A DNA stretch of 64,000 nt, taken from an uncultured Bacteroidia bacterium (lineage in GTDB: Bacteria; Bacteroidota; Bacteroidia; Bacteroidales; UBA932). Shown here piece after piece: positions 19,293 to 28,332 of the stretch (position 1 is its first letter; every line of letters starts with the position of its first letter). The stretch spans positions 62,001-126,000 of the forward strand of contig CACZDC010000001.1 of NCBI GenBank assembly GCA_902779785.1, in the 5' to 3' direction. Position numbers and translations under genes: made by a program. Below the pieces are notes generated by a model. It did no database searches and was not told the DNA's origin. It saw nothing but the letters and a program-made list of their open reading frames with translations.

Positions 19293-19918
19293 TGGCCCCG
19301 CTCAGAAAATACACTTACACGATGGCAAGCGCACTCGCGCTTGCTTTCGTCGTATTTTCGTGCCGCAGCAATCTCTCTGAAGCCGAGCATCTCAACCTGG
19401 ATGAAATTCCCCTCCAGCAGGTGGACAGTATGTTCTTTGTCCAGACAGAGAACGGAAAGTTGAAAATGAGGGTGGAAACCCCCAAGATGCAGGTTTTCGA
19501 CAAGGATACGGCCTCGTATGACCTCTTCCCGGAGGGTATCTCCGTCTATGCTTATGCGGACGACGGAACCCTCGAGACGACCATAGTCTCCAACGCGGCC
19601 CGGCACGACAAGAACAAGAAGGGCGACGAACTATGGTCGGCATTCGGGGATGTGGTCATCAAGAATATAGCCAAGCACGAAACTATGGAGACCGACACTA
19701 TCTACTGGGACCAGAAACTCCACGAGATATGGACGGACTGCTACATAAAGATGTATTCTCCCTCCGGTTTTATGCAGGGATACGGGATGCGTTCCGACGA
19801 AATGGCCCGAAATGCCATAATTATGAAACCCTTCGACAGTTATGGCTATACCGAGCAGGATACGACTATGGTCCAGATTGATTCGGTCAATTTTATAGGC
19901 CCCCTGTTAAAAAAATAG
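19292..19918 (+). CDS. lptC: LPS export ABC transporter periplasmic protein LptC
   Basis: LptC is part of the periplasmic bridge that carries LPS from the LptBFG transporter to LptA and the outer membrane. The 208-residue protein has an N-terminal hydrophobic segment with a lipobox-like VFSC, then the OstA/LptC beta-jellyroll (MKMRVETPKMQVFD, YAYADDGTLETTIVSNAARHDK, FGDVVIKN, METDTIYWDQKLHEIWTD). The GTG start overlaps the upstream TAG (TAGTG); an ATG at 19322 would start right inside the hydrophobic segment and is less likely. The family call rests on pattern and operon context. Confidence 0.82.
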   Translation: MAPLRKYTYTMASALALAFVVFSCRSNLSEAEHLNLDEIPLQQVDSMFFVQTENGKLKMRVETPKMQVFDKDTASYDLFPEGISVYAYADDGTLETTIVSNAARHDKNKKGDELWSAFGDVVIKNIAKHETMETDTIYWDQKLHEIWTDCYIKMYSPSGFMQGYGMRSDEMARNAIIMKPFDSYGYTEQDTTMVQIDSVNFIGPLLKK

Positions 19919-19940
19919 TGATAAATCAGAAGAAAATCAC

Positions 19941-19948
19941 TATCTTCG
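19941..19948 (+). promoter_or_regulatory. -7 element (TATCTTCG) upstream of ppiD
   Basis: TATCTTCG differs from TAnnTTTG at one base and lies 40 nt before the ppiD ATG, after the lptC stop. No clear -33 TTTG is found. Confidence 0.35.
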
Positions 19949-19988
19949 CAACCTTATTTGGATAATGATTAAAAATTTGGAATAAAGT

Positions 19989-22085
19989 ATGGCAGCCTTA
20001 GAAACTATTCGCCAGAAATTCGGCATTGGTGCAACAATCATCATTGCCATTGGTCTTTTGCTCTTCCTTATCCCTTCCGACTTTGTACAGCAGATTCAGA
20101 ATGCTTCTTCCAAATACGATGTCGGCAAGATAGGAAGCCAATCTATATCTTACGTGGAGTTCGACCAGCAGGTAAAGCAGATGGGCAGCGTCAGCGAGAT
20201 GATGACCGGCCAGAGCGCTTCGTCGGAGGCCCAGCAGAACCAGCTCCGTGAAGCCACCTGGAGGTCCCTGGTTGAGGATTATCTTTTCATCCCCACCGCC
20301 AAGGACGCCGGCATCAATGTCGGTCACGACGAGGTCGTTGCGCTGATGAACGGAGAGTCCGTTTCTCCGGTTATCGCCAACAATCCTGTCTTCCAGGAGG
20401 ACGGCGCTTTCTCACAGGACCGTCTCGTGGACTTCCTCCAGCAGATGGAGTCCGATGAGAGCGGCAGGCTGAGCACAATCTGGAACTATCTTCAGAAGAA
20501 CGTGAAGACCTTCCAGTTCTATAACAAGTACAACGCCCTCTTCACCGCCGGCGCCTATACCAACGCCCTCCAGTCCGCACGCCTTATCGCCGACAACAAC
20601 ACTTCCGCCGACGTACGTTTCGTGATGACTCCGCTCGGCTATGCCAAGGACAGCACCATCGTGGTTTCCGACTCCGAGATCAAGTCCTACTACAACGCCC
20701 ATAAGGATTTCTACAAGCAGCAGGCTTCCCGCGATGTCGAATATGCTGTGTTCGAGGTAGTTCCTTCCGAGGCTGACATCGCCGCCCAGAACGATGAGTT
20801 CGTAAAGCACTACGACGAGTTCGCTACGACCGACAAGGTCCGCGCATTCCTGCAGAAGAACAGCGACAACAAGCAGAACCTTGACATCAACCACTGGTAC
20901 AAGGCCGGTGAACTCAGGAGCGTGAACAAGGATATCGAGGAATTTGTCTCTTCCCACGCTTCTGGCGTATCTCCCGTCATCCAGGACAAGGAGACTTTCT
21001 ACGCCGCCAGGATTCTTGACAAGCGTCAGATTCCGGATTCAGTCTATGTCCGCCATATGATGTTTGTCGGAGCAGACGGCAAGCACCTTGCCGACAGCCT
21101 CCTGCCTCTCGTAAAGGCTAACAACTTCAGCACCCTTGCCGCCCTCCATTCCGACGACAAGCAGTCCGCCGACGAAGGCCAGACCGGCAATCTCGGCTGG
21201 ATCAGCCAGAATGTCCTGCAGTATCTGCCCGGCGGTTTCGAGTCCGTCATCACCGCTCCCGTTGGAAAGCCTTACGTGCAGAAATCCAATATCGGCTGGC
21301 ACATCATCGAGGTCACCAAGACCACCAGGCCCGTCGAGAAGAAGCAGGTTGCCGTCTATGTCAAGGAAAGCCTTGCCAGCAAGGATACCTATAACAAGTT
21401 TTACAACCAGGCCAATACCCTTGCCGTCCGCAGCGCAGGCAAACTTGCCAATTACCAGGCTGCCTGCGACTCCACCGGAGTTTACAGCCACGTTCTGACG
21501 GTCAATGAGGGTACCGACTCCTATGGCTCCATCAGCCACGCCAAGGAAGTCACCCGCTGGGCCTTCGACAACAAGCCCGGCAAGGTGTCCAACGTCATCA
21601 CCGTGGAGAACAATTACTTCTTCGTGGTCGCCGTCAAGGCCGCCCACAAAGAAGGCTACTCCAAGGTTAACGAAGTTGCCGAGGGCATCCGTAATCAGCT
21701 CTATCAGGAGAAGCACGCCGCAAAGCGTGCCTCTGAGGTCGCCGCTGAAATCGAGGGTCTGAATACTCTCGAGGCCGTTGCCGAGAAGCTTGGAAGCAGC
21801 GTTTCCACTCAGGACGACGTGACCTTCGCTTCCCTTTCCCGCCAGCTTGATCCTAAGTTTGTCGGCGCCATCGCCGCGGCCAAGGAAGGCGTTATCAGCG
21901 GCCCTGTGGCCGGTTCTTACGGTGTCTATGTCTTCGAGGTCAGCGGCCGCGAAACCGGCGAGCACTTCACCGAGGAGGATGCCAAGTCCTTCAACGAGCG
22001 TCTCGCTTCCTATGCGACCCAGATGATTATCCCCGTTATGATGGATGACGCTGACGTGAAGGATAACCGCGCAAGGTTTTATTAA
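19989..22085 (+). CDS. ppiD: PpiD/SurA-type periplasmic peptidylprolyl isomerase
   Basis: A membrane-anchored folding chaperone for outer membrane and periplasmic proteins. One N-terminal transmembrane helix (IIIAIGLLLFLIPSDF, about residues 18-33), a SurA-N-like helical domain containing FDQQVKQMG and WRSLVEDYLFIPTAKDAGI, and a parvulin PpiC domain around residues 350-440 (YVRHMMFVGADG, GNLGWISQNVLQYLPGGFE, SNIGWHIIEVTKT). A second, degenerate rotamase-like segment follows. The length of 698 residues is normal for Bacteroidota PpiD. Its place after lptC supports an envelope-assembly role. Confidence 0.85.
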   Translation: MAALETIRQKFGIGATIIIAIGLLLFLIPSDFVQQIQNASSKYDVGKIGSQSISYVEFDQQVKQMGSVSEMMTGQSASSEAQQNQLREATWRSLVEDYLFIPTAKDAGINVGHDEVVALMNGESVSPVIANNPVFQEDGAFSQDRLVDFLQQMESDESGRLSTIWNYLQKNVKTFQFYNKYNALFTAGAYTNALQSARLIADNNTSADVRFVMTPLGYAKDSTIVVSDSEIKSYYNAHKDFYKQQASRDVEYAVFEVVPSEADIAAQNDEFVKHYDEFATTDKVRAFLQKNSDNKQNLDINHWYKAGELRSVNKDIEEFVSSHASGVSPVIQDKETFYAARILDKRQIPDSVYVRHMMFVGADGKHLADSLLPLVKANNFSTLAALHSDDKQSADEGQTGNLGWISQNVLQYLPGGFESVITAPVGKPYVQKSNIGWHIIEVTKTTRPVEKKQVAVYVKESLASKDTYNKFYNQANTLAVRSAGKLANYQAACDSTGVYSHVLTVNEGTDSYGSISHAKEVTRWAFDNKPGKVSNVITVENNYFFVVAVKAAHKEGYSKVNEVAEGIRNQLYQEKHAAKRASEVAAEIEGLNTLEAVAEKLGSSVSTQDDVTFASLSRQLDPKFVGAIAAAKEGVISGPVAGSYGVYVFEVSGRETGEHFTEEDAKSFNERLASYATQMIIPVMMDDADVKDNRARFY

Positions 22086-22097
22086 TAGTTCAGCGTT

Positions 22098-23246
22098 ATG
22101 TCACTGAAATGTGGAATAGTAGGCTTGCCGAATGTCGGCAAGTCTACTTTGTTTAACTGTATCAGCTCCGGGAAGGCTCAGAGCGCCAATTTCCCTTTCT
22201 GCACCATAGAACCGAATGTGGGCTCGACTTCAGTGCCGGACAAGCGCCTGGAGGTGCTGACTGATATCTGCCAGCCGAAAAGGACAATTCCGGCCACCGT
22301 CGAAATAGTCGACATCGCCGGCCTCGTCAAGGGTGCATCCAAAGGCGAAGGTCTTGGCAATCAGTTTCTTGCGAATATCCGTGAGACGGACGCCATCCTT
22401 CACGTGCTGCGCTGCTTCGACGACGGAAACATTGTCCACGTGGACGGTTCCGTGGACCCGGTCCGCGACAAGGAAGTCGTTGATGCGGAACTTCAGATCA
22501 AAGACCTTGAGACAGTAGAGAACCGCATCAAGAAGGTCGAAAAGATGGCTACGACCGGAGGAGACAAGGATGCGAAGAAACTTCTCGCCCTGCTGCTTCG
22601 TTACCGTGAGGCGCTTCTTCAGGGGCATTCCTGCCGCACTGTCGCCCTTGAGAATGCCGAAGAGGAGCAGATGGCCCACGACCTTTTCCTCATCACCAGC
22701 AAGCCGGTAATGTATATCTGCAATGTCGACGAAGCTTCCGCGGCAAGCGGCAATGCCTATGTCGATGCTGTGCGTGCCGCCGTTGCGGGGGAAAATGCGG
22801 AAATCCTCGTGATTGCGGCAAAGACCGAAGCCGAGATTGCCGAAATCGAAGAATACGAAGACCGTCAGATGTTCCTCGAAGAGATGGGACTCAGCGAATC
22901 CGGTGTCGTCAGGCTTATCCAGGGAGCGTATAAGCTTCTGGGCCTGAGGACTTTCTTTACGGCCGGGGCCGATGAATGCCGCGCCTGGACCATCGTTGCC
23001 GGGGACAAGGCGCCGCGTGCAGCCGGTGTCATCCACACTGATTTCGAGCGTGGCTTCATCCGTGCTGAAGTCATTAAATATGAAGACTTTGTGAAGTTCG
23101 CCGAGGGCCTTTCCGCCGAAGACCGCCGCGGCGATGCCGGCGCCCGTGTCGAGGCCGCCGTCCGCGCCGCCGGCAAAATGGGCATCGAAGGCAAGGACTA
23201 TGTCGTCCAGGACGGCGACATAATGCACTTCCTCTTCAACGTCTAG
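22098..23246 (+). CDS. ychF: Redox-regulated ATPase YchF (Obg-family)
   Basis: YchF/OLA1 is a ribosome-associated P-loop NTPase that prefers ATP. G1 GLPNVGKSTLFN (about residues 9-20), G3 DIAGLVKGASKGEGLGNQFL, and the family's altered G4 NVDE in place of NKxD (about 212-215) are present. A coiled-coil insertion and a C-terminal TGS domain (FFTAGADECRAWTI through YVVQDGDIMHFLFNV) follow. Its length of 382 residues is slightly over the usual 363 because of inserted residues in the central part. It is 12 nt downstream of ppiD, but the family has no known link to it. Confidence 0.95.
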   Translation: MSLKCGIVGLPNVGKSTLFNCISSGKAQSANFPFCTIEPNVGSTSVPDKRLEVLTDICQPKRTIPATVEIVDIAGLVKGASKGEGLGNQFLANIRETDAILHVLRCFDDGNIVHVDGSVDPVRDKEVVDAELQIKDLETVENRIKKVEKMATTGGDKDAKKLLALLLRYREALLQGHSCRTVALENAEEEQMAHDLFLITSKPVMYICNVDEASAASGNAYVDAVRAAVAGENAEILVIAAKTEAEIAEIEEYEDRQMFLEEMGLSESGVVRLIQGAYKLLGLRTFFTAGADECRAWTIVAGDKAPRAAGVIHTDFERGFIRAEVIKYEDFVKFAEGLSAEDRRGDAGARVEAAVRAAGKMGIEGKDYVVQDGDIMHFLFNV

Positions 23247-23364
23247 CTCCGCACCTCCGGGTCTCTGAACCCTCGGCGCGGCGAATCCATAAAATGGACC
23301 GGGACGAACAAAAACGGCCTCCGGCAACATCTAATGGGCTCTTGGCTTGAGCTAATTGCTATGG

Positions 23365-23388
23365 TTTTTGTGGAAACCAGCACAAAAA
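23365..23388. repeat. Inverted repeat TTTTTGTG / CACAAAAA
   Basis: An 8-bp perfect stem (23365-23372 and 23381-23388) with an 8-nt loop lies in the 245-bp gap after ychF. It is flanked by A and T runs and could act as a weak terminator. Confidence 0.4.
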
Positions 23389-23417
23389 AACAGTAATTTT
23401 TACATTTTTTCGAGTAT

Positions 23418-23459
23418 ACCCCCTGAAACATTTCGCCACATTTTAATGTTTCAGGGGGT
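23418..23459. repeat. Strong 15-bp inverted repeat between ychF and the EEP gene
   Basis: The arm ACCCCCTGAAACATT (23418-23432) is perfectly repeated in reverse complement at 23445-23459, with a 12-nt loop. There is no T-tract after the stem, so it is not a canonical terminator. It may be an mRNA-end stabiliser, a repeat family member or a protein-binding site. Confidence 0.7.
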
Positions 23460-23491
23460 TCTGTTTCGGAAGATGTTCTTATATTAGGCCT

Positions 23492-24661
23492 ATGAAAATT
23501 AACGTGCTGCCGGGCCTTTGGGCCATTGTTTTTTTGCTTTCGGGCCAATATCTTTGCTGCCGGGCTGTTCCGCTGCGGGAAGACAACATATTGCAGGAAG
23601 GAAGCCTCGAAGCTACGTCTCCGCCGCACAGGGACTCGCTCTCGGCGATGTTCTGGAATCTTGAGAACTTCTTTGACTGGAGGAACGATTCCACCAGCGT
23701 TTCGGATGCGGATTTTTCTTCGAGAGGCTCGCGCCGATGGACCCGCAAACGCTTCGAGACCAAGTGCCAGGCCATAGCCAAGACCATTCTCTGGGCATCC
23801 GGGGAGACCGGGCGGCTGCCTGATGTCATAGGCTTCGCGGAGGTGGAGAACTCCTTTGTACTCAAACGTTTACTTCGCAGTACCTTGCTTCGGAAACTGG
23901 ACTACAAGCTTGTCCATTACGACTCTCCGGACCGCCGGGGAATCGACGTTGCCCTATTGTACCGCGCCGAAATCTTGGAACTGATTGATTCCAAGCCCTG
24001 CCATCTGTATACCGACTCCGTGACCATTATGCCGACGCGGGACATACTGCTCTGCCGTTTCCTGAAGAGGGCGGCGGGCGCGGAGAACAGTGCTTCCGCC
24101 GACGTGGACTTCGCCGTCCTGGTGAACCATCACCCGTCTAAATATGGCGGAACGGCCGCCTCGGATGAACGCCGCCGGGCCGCCGTGTCCCGCCTGCGCA
24201 AGCTGGCAGATTCCCTCGCAGCTGCCGGTACAGCCAGGATCCTGGCCCTTGGAGACTTCAACGATACTCCGAAAAATCCGGTCTACAGCGCCCTGAAACC
24301 CCGTTTGCGGCCCTTATACGAGACGGTTTTCCGACGCGGCGAAGGGACCATCCGCTTTGACGGCCGCTGGGAGCTGATCGACCTCGCCTTCGCCAGCCCG
24401 TCCGTGCCCGCCGCATCGTCCTCGGCCGCCGAGTCGTCTAGTCAAACTTCCGACGGCCGGGAAATGCCCTCTGGAACTATGGACTCTCAGCTCCACCATC
24501 CCCTCTGGGCCGGGCCGATGCAGATCCTGCGACCGCCTTTCCTCCGTGTCCACGACACTGTCCACGGCGGCTGGAAGCCCCTCCGCACCTATTCCGGTCC
24601 CCGCTACATAGGCGGAGTCTCCGACCACTGCCCCATCCTCGTCCGCTTTGCTCCTCAGTAG
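23492..24661 (+). CDS. Secreted endonuclease/exonuclease/phosphatase (EEP) family protein with in-frame repeat insert
   Basis: A 389-residue exported EEP-fold metal-dependent phosphodiesterase. It has a signal peptide (about residues 1-30), FWNLENFFD (about 54), the catalytic Glu region GFAEVENSFV, DVALLYR, HHPSKYGG, LALGDFNDTPKNP (about 252) and the terminal SDHCPILVRF. This is the form common in Bacteroidales, probably acting on nucleic acids or other phosphodiesters. Residues about 305-340 (Ser/Ala-rich, then SDGREMPSGTMDSQLHH) look inserted relative to the family and match an insert in the YfhO protein downstream. TATATTAG at 23480-23487 is a weak -7 candidate. Confidence 0.85.
   Translation: MKINVLPGLWAIVFLLSGQYLCCRAVPLREDNILQEGSLEATSPPHRDSLSAMFWNLENFFDWRNDSTSVSDADFSSRGSRRWTRKRFETKCQAIAKTILWASGETGRLPDVIGFAEVENSFVLKRLLRSTLLRKLDYKLVHYDSPDRRGIDVALLYRAEILELIDSKPCHLYTDSVTIMPTRDILLCRFLKRAAGAENSASADVDFAVLVNHHPSKYGGTAASDERRRAAVSRLRKLADSLAAAGTARILALGDFNDTPKNPVYSALKPRLRPLYETVFRRGEGTIRFDGRWELIDLAFASPSVPAASSSAAESSSQTSDGREMPSGTMDSQLHHPLWAGPMQILRPPFLRVHDTVHGGWKPLRTYSGPRYIGGVSDHCPILVRFAPQ
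24438..24499 (+). repeat. Mosaic dispersed repeat, copy 1 (in-frame in EEP gene)
   Basis: It begins with CTAGTCAAAC (24438-24447), the same 10-mer that starts the galM-tail repeat. Then 24447-24499 aligns without gaps to 30596-30648 in the YfhO gene, 45 of 53 identical by eye, in the same codon frame. The encoded peptide is SDGREM-x5-DSQLHH. Confidence 0.8.
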
Positions 24662-24697
24662 CCATTGACTCCCCGCCGGAATCCTGCAAAAATTTCG

Positions 24698-24705
24698 TAT
24701 CTTCG
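24698..24705 (+). promoter_or_regulatory. -7 element (TATCTTCG) for the tyrosine phosphatase gene
   Basis: One mismatch to TAnnTTTG; it ends only 4 nt before the ATG, so the mRNA would be leaderless. No convincing -33 element. Confidence 0.4.
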
Positions 24706-24709
24706 TGCT

Positions 24710-25162
24710 ATGAAAGTACTCTTTGTCTGCCATGGAAACATCTGCCGCAGCCCGATGGCAGAATTCATACTCAAGGCTCTGGTCAAAGCCCGGGGCCTGC
24801 AGGACAGCTACCATATCGAATCGGCGGCGGTGTCCTCAGAAGAAAGTGGCAATCCCATATATCCGCCGGCAAAACGTTCCCTGACGCAGCACGGAGTCCC
24901 TTTTGACCCCGCCAAACGAGCCCGCAGGGTCAGCGCGGAGGATTACCGGAACTTCGACCGCATCATCTGTATGGACGCGTCCAACCTCCGCCTGATAAGG
25001 CGCATTATCCCTGAGGACCCGGAGGGCAAGATCCATCTTCTGATGTCCTATACCGGTGTCGGCCGGGATGTTGCGGACCCTTGGTACACCGGCGATTTCG
25101 AGGAAGCCTTCCAGGACATCCTTGCAGGCTGCGAGGCTATGCTCCGTGGCGGTTTCGCTTAA
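24710..25162 (+). CDS. Low-molecular-weight protein tyrosine phosphatase
   Basis: Dephosphorylates phosphotyrosine, commonly on bacterial tyrosine kinases of polysaccharide export. The P-loop CHGNICRS (Cys at residue 8, Arg at 14) and the general-acid DPWY motif (about residue 123) are intact. The length of 150 residues is standard. The ATG at 24710 places MKVLFVCHGN at the N terminus as in the family; the upstream in-frame start at 24665 is not needed. No kinase gene is next to it; galK follows after 91 bp with its own promoter. Confidence 0.93.
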   Translation: MKVLFVCHGNICRSPMAEFILKALVKARGLQDSYHIESAAVSSEESGNPIYPPAKRSLTQHGVPFDPAKRARRVSAEDYRNFDRIICMDASNLRLIRRIIPEDPEGKIHLLMSYTGVGRDVADPWYTGDFEEAFQDILAGCEAMLRGGFA

Positions 25163-25196
25163 GCTCCCGCCGTTTTTATTATCGCGCTAAAATACT

Positions 25197-25204
25197 TATC
25201 TTTG
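25197..25204 (+). promoter_or_regulatory. -7 element (TATCTTTG) for galK
   Basis: An exact TAnnTTTG match, 49 nt before the galK ATG. The -33 region at the expected place is T-rich without TTTG. Confidence 0.5.
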
Positions 25205-25253
25205 TATGCTAGGCAAAAAAGCGCAGAAATCAAAACACAAAACACTATAAGAA

Positions 25254-26399
25254 ATGAAAACCAAGATCCAGGAAAAATTCAAGACCCTTTTCGGCGAAGG
25301 AGCGGCACTGTACGCCTCTGCCGGACGTATCAACCTTATCGGCGAGCATACCGACTATAATGGCGGCTATGTCTTCCCGGGCGCAATCGACTGCGGTATC
25401 ATAGCCGCAATCAAACAAAACGGCGGAGCCAAGGTCAGGGCATTTTCTCTCGACTATGACGAGTTCGTGGAATTTGGCCTGAAGGAAGAGGACGCCCCTC
25501 AGCAGCAGTGGGCGCGCTATATTTTCGGCGTATGCCGTGAGACCATAAAGCGCGGCGGCAAGGTCGAGGGTTTCGACACCGTTTTTGCGGGCGACGTCCC
25601 CCTCGGCGCAGGCTTGAGCTCCTCTGCAGCCCTTGAAAGTACCTTCGCTTTCGCCCTCAACGACATCTTTGGCAACAATATCGACAAGTTCGAACTTGCC
25701 AAGATCGGCCAGAGCACAGAGCACAACTACTGCGGCGTGAAGTGCGGCATTATGGACCAGTTCGCATCCGTATTCGGAAAGAAGGGCTCCCTTATCCGCC
25801 TCAACTGCAAAACCTTGGAATACAAGTACTTCCCCTTTGATCCCAAGGGTTACAAGCTGGTCCTGATCGACTCCTGCGTCAAGCACGAGCTCGCCTCCAG
25901 CGCCTACAACAAGAGGCGTGCTTCCTGTGAGAACGCCGCCGCGGCCATCCGCAAGAATCACCCCGAGGTGGAGTTCCTCTCCGACGCCAAGCGCCTCTGG
26001 CTGGATGAGGTCCGCGCCGAGATTCCCGAAGAGGATTTCCTCCGCGCAGAATACGTCATCGGCGAGGTCCAGAGGGTTCTGGACGTCTGCGACGCCCTTG
26101 AGCGCGGCGACTATGAGACCGTCGGCGAGATGATGTATCAGACTCATTTCGGCCTCAGCCGCCTCTACGAAGTCTCCTGCGAAGAGCTTGACTTCCTCAA
26201 TAAACTGGCCCGCAAGATGGACGTCACCGGCTCCCGCGTAATGGGCGGCGGCTTCGGCGGCTGCACCATCAATCTGGTGAAGGACGAGCTCTATGACGCC
26301 TTCATCTCCGCGGCCAAGGAGCAGTTCGAGGCCAAATTCGGCCACGCCCCGAAGATCTACAACGTAGTCATCAGCGATGGTGCCCGTCGTCTGCAGTAA
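25254..26399 (+). CDS. galK: Galactokinase
   Basis: Phosphorylates alpha-D-galactose at C1 in the Leloir pathway. GHMP-kinase motifs are in order: GRINLIGEHTDYNGG (galactokinase signature, about residues 23-37), the ATP loop PLGAGLSSSAALE (about 115-127), DQFASVFG and the C-terminal GSRVMGGGFGGCTI. Length 381, normal. The mutarotase gene galM is 33 kb away in this window rather than adjacent. The next gene starts 23 nt before the galK stop, which suggests translational coupling with a CpXC protein. Confidence 0.95.
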   Translation: MKTKIQEKFKTLFGEGAALYASAGRINLIGEHTDYNGGYVFPGAIDCGIIAAIKQNGGAKVRAFSLDYDEFVEFGLKEEDAPQQQWARYIFGVCRETIKRGGKVEGFDTVFAGDVPLGAGLSSSAALESTFAFALNDIFGNNIDKFELAKIGQSTEHNYCGVKCGIMDQFASVFGKKGSLIRLNCKTLEYKYFPFDPKGYKLVLIDSCVKHELASSAYNKRRASCENAAAAIRKNHPEVEFLSDAKRLWLDEVRAEIPEEDFLRAEYVIGEVQRVLDVCDALERGDYETVGEMMYQTHFGLSRLYEVSCEELDFLNKLARKMDVTGSRVMGGGFGGCTINLVKDELYDAFISAAKEQFEAKFGHAPKIYNVVISDGARRLQ

Positions 26400-26991
26400 A
26401 TGCGGTGCCCATCACGCCGTCGAGGCGTATCCAAGCATCAATACCGCCCAGAATCCCGAGCTCAAGGCCAGGGTTCTGGACGGTTCCCTTTTCGTCTGGG
26501 AGTGCCCGTCGTGCGGGGCGCGCAATCTGCTTAGGTACGAAACCCTCTATCACGATCCGGCAGAGAAGCTGATGATATGGCTTCTTCCCGGAGAAAAAGA
26601 GCCGCCCAGGGCCGTCGAGGAGGCCGTCAAGGATCTTCCGGGCTATACTCTCCGCCGCGTCGGGGAGGTCGGCGAGTTCGTAGAAAAGGCCAAAATTTTC
26701 GCCGCCGGGCTAGATGACTGGTCTATGGAACTCTGCAAATGGGTCACCCGCCGGGAAATGGACGAAAAGAACCCCGAAATGGCTGACGCACCCCTTCGTT
26801 TCAGCCGTCTGGAGGGTGCTGACAATGCCATAATCTTTGCCCTGGCGCACGGCGGGGCAATGCACGAGCTGAGCGTGGGTTTCAATGTCTATGAAGACGC
26901 CTGTTCCATTCTCGGCCGCCACCGCGGACAGCTTCCCTCGGAGGCTTTCGTCCAGGTCAATGAGAACACCATCGGCCGCCTGATGAGATGA
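26377..26991 (+). CDS. CpXC-domain zinc-ribbon protein
   Basis: A 204-residue cytoplasmic protein. An N-terminal Cys4 site made of CSKC (residues 6-9) and CPSC (about 43-46) surrounds a beta-rich segment. This fits the CpXC family (PF14353), a predicted zinc-binding domain of unknown function. The C-terminal part (FVQVNENTIGRLM) is not recognised. The gene overlaps galK by 23 nt and its stop overlaps the ATG of the glycosyltransferase gene (ATGA), so all three are probably cotranscribed. No function is assigned. Confidence 0.75.
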   Translation: MVPVVCSKCGAHHAVEAYPSINTAQNPELKARVLDGSLFVWECPSCGARNLLRYETLYHDPAEKLMIWLLPGEKEPPRAVEEAVKDLPGYTLRRVGEVGEFVEKAKIFAAGLDDWSMELCKWVTRREMDEKNPEMADAPLRFSRLEGADNAIIFALAHGGAMHELSVGFNVYEDACSILGRHRGQLPSEAFVQVNENTIGRLMR

Positions 26992-28319
26992 AGCGCGTCC
27001 TCGTCATAACTTATTATTGGCCGCCGACCGGAGGATCGGGGGTCCAGAGGTGGGTGAAATTCGCCAAATACCTGCCTTCAGAGGGCTGGGAGCCGGTAAT
27101 CTACACCCCGGAAAACCCGGAACGCACCTCTTATGACGAGACCCTCCTTGCCGACGTGAGTCCCTCCCTCGAGATTATCCGCCGGCCCATAATGGAGCCA
27201 TACAATCTCTACCGCCGCCTTCTCGGCAAGGGCGCATCCACGGATCTCAAGACCCTGACGGCGAAAGCCGCCTCCGACGGCGACGTGGTGACCCCGATAT
27301 CTTCAGGCCGGAAGAGCCTGAAGCAGCGTCTGTCCCTGTGGATACGGGCCAATGTCTTCGTCCCCGACCCCCGCGTGACCTGGCTGCGTCCAAGCGTTCG
27401 TTTCCTTAAGAAGTACCTTAAGGAACATCCTGTGGATGTGATAGTTACGACCGGACCGCCGCAGTCTATGCACCTTATAGGGGAGAGGCTCCATAAGGAC
27501 CTCGGCATCCCCTGGGTGGCAGATTTCAGGGATCCTTGGACAAAGATGTACTACCTGAAGCACCTGCCGCTGACAAAGAGAAGCTGGCGCCGCCTCCACG
27601 AGATGGAGGAAAGAGTCGCTCGCGAAGCCAGCGCCGTCCTGACGGTCACCCCTATGGTCCGGGACTACTTCAAAGGCTTGACTTCCAGGCCTGTACCTAT
27701 GATAACCAACGGCTACGACGCGGAAGATTTCGCCGGAGAGGCGCCCGCGTCTGACGGCAATTTCAATCTGGTCCATACCGGCCTTTTCGCAGCCGACGGG
27801 AATCCTCTAGTGCTATGGAAAGTCCTCGGAGAAATGGCTGCTTCGGAGCCTGAATTCAAGGAAAAACTCCGCCTCAGACTCTCCGGAAAAGTGGACAAGG
27901 AGGTCCTGGAGGCCATTTCCGCCGCCGGCCTTGGCGACAATGTGATGGATCTGGGCTATTGTGACCATAAGAAAGCAGTCGCCGAGCAGAGGGCGGCCTC
28001 CGTCCTGCTGCTGCCGCTCCGCAACGACCCGGAGTACAGGGTAATCCTTCCCGGCAAACTCTTCGAGTACCTTGCTGCCCGCCGTCCGATTCTCGGCATA
28101 GGCCAGGAGGATGGGGCAATGGCCGTAGTCCTGAAAGAGACCGGGGCCGGTATCATTGCGGACTGGAACAACGAAAAGACCGTCCGGGATAGCCTGGAGG
28201 CCGCCTGGAGGGCTTTCAAGGATGGACAGATAGAAGAATGTGGGGGAGATGTCGCCCGCTTTGAGCGCCGTGCCCTTACTTCCGAGCTTGCCGGATTGTT
28301 GAATGGTCTGGTGAATTAA
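26988..28319 (+). CDS. GT4-like glycosyltransferase
   Basis: A 443-residue cytoplasmic or membrane-associated glycosyltransferase of the GT-B fold. The N-terminal acceptor domain starts VLVITYYWPPTGGSGVQRWVKFAKYL; VADFRDPW and a VTPMVRDYF hinge follow, then the donor domain with VHTGLFAADGNP, LRLSGKVDKEV and the LLPLRNDPEYRVILPGKLFEYLAARRPILGIG nucleotide-binding stretch. It resembles glycosyltransferases of surface polysaccharide loci. The ATG overlaps the previous stop, and a YfhO membrane protein follows 13 nt downstream. YfhO proteins are often linked to glycosylation of envelope polymers, so the pair may work together (inference). Confidence 0.85.
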   Translation: MKRVLVITYYWPPTGGSGVQRWVKFAKYLPSEGWEPVIYTPENPERTSYDETLLADVSPSLEIIRRPIMEPYNLYRRLLGKGASTDLKTLTAKAASDGDVVTPISSGRKSLKQRLSLWIRANVFVPDPRVTWLRPSVRFLKKYLKEHPVDVIVTTGPPQSMHLIGERLHKDLGIPWVADFRDPWTKMYYLKHLPLTKRSWRRLHEMEERVAREASAVLTVTPMVRDYFKGLTSRPVPMITNGYDAEDFAGEAPASDGNFNLVHTGLFAADGNPLVLWKVLGEMAASEPEFKEKLRLRLSGKVDKEVLEAISAAGLGDNVMDLGYCDHKKAVAEQRAASVLLLPLRNDPEYRVILPGKLFEYLAARRPILGIGQEDGAMAVVLKETGAGIIADWNNEKTVRDSLEAAWRAFKDGQIEECGGDVARFERRALTSELAGLLNGLVN

Positions 28320-28332
28320 CAATGGAGAAAAG

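Noticed and set aside
21039..21965. 308-residue antisense ORF inside ppiD
   Set aside because: Low-complexity Gly/Leu/Val-rich shadow of a long coding gene.
22230..23330. 366-residue antisense ORF over ychF
   Set aside because: It is the complement of a well-conserved YchF gene; its composition has no recognisable fold, as expected for a shadow frame.
25245..26345. 366-residue antisense ORF over galK
   Set aside because: Fully antisense to galactokinase with all GHMP motifs on the plus strand; no independent start signal.
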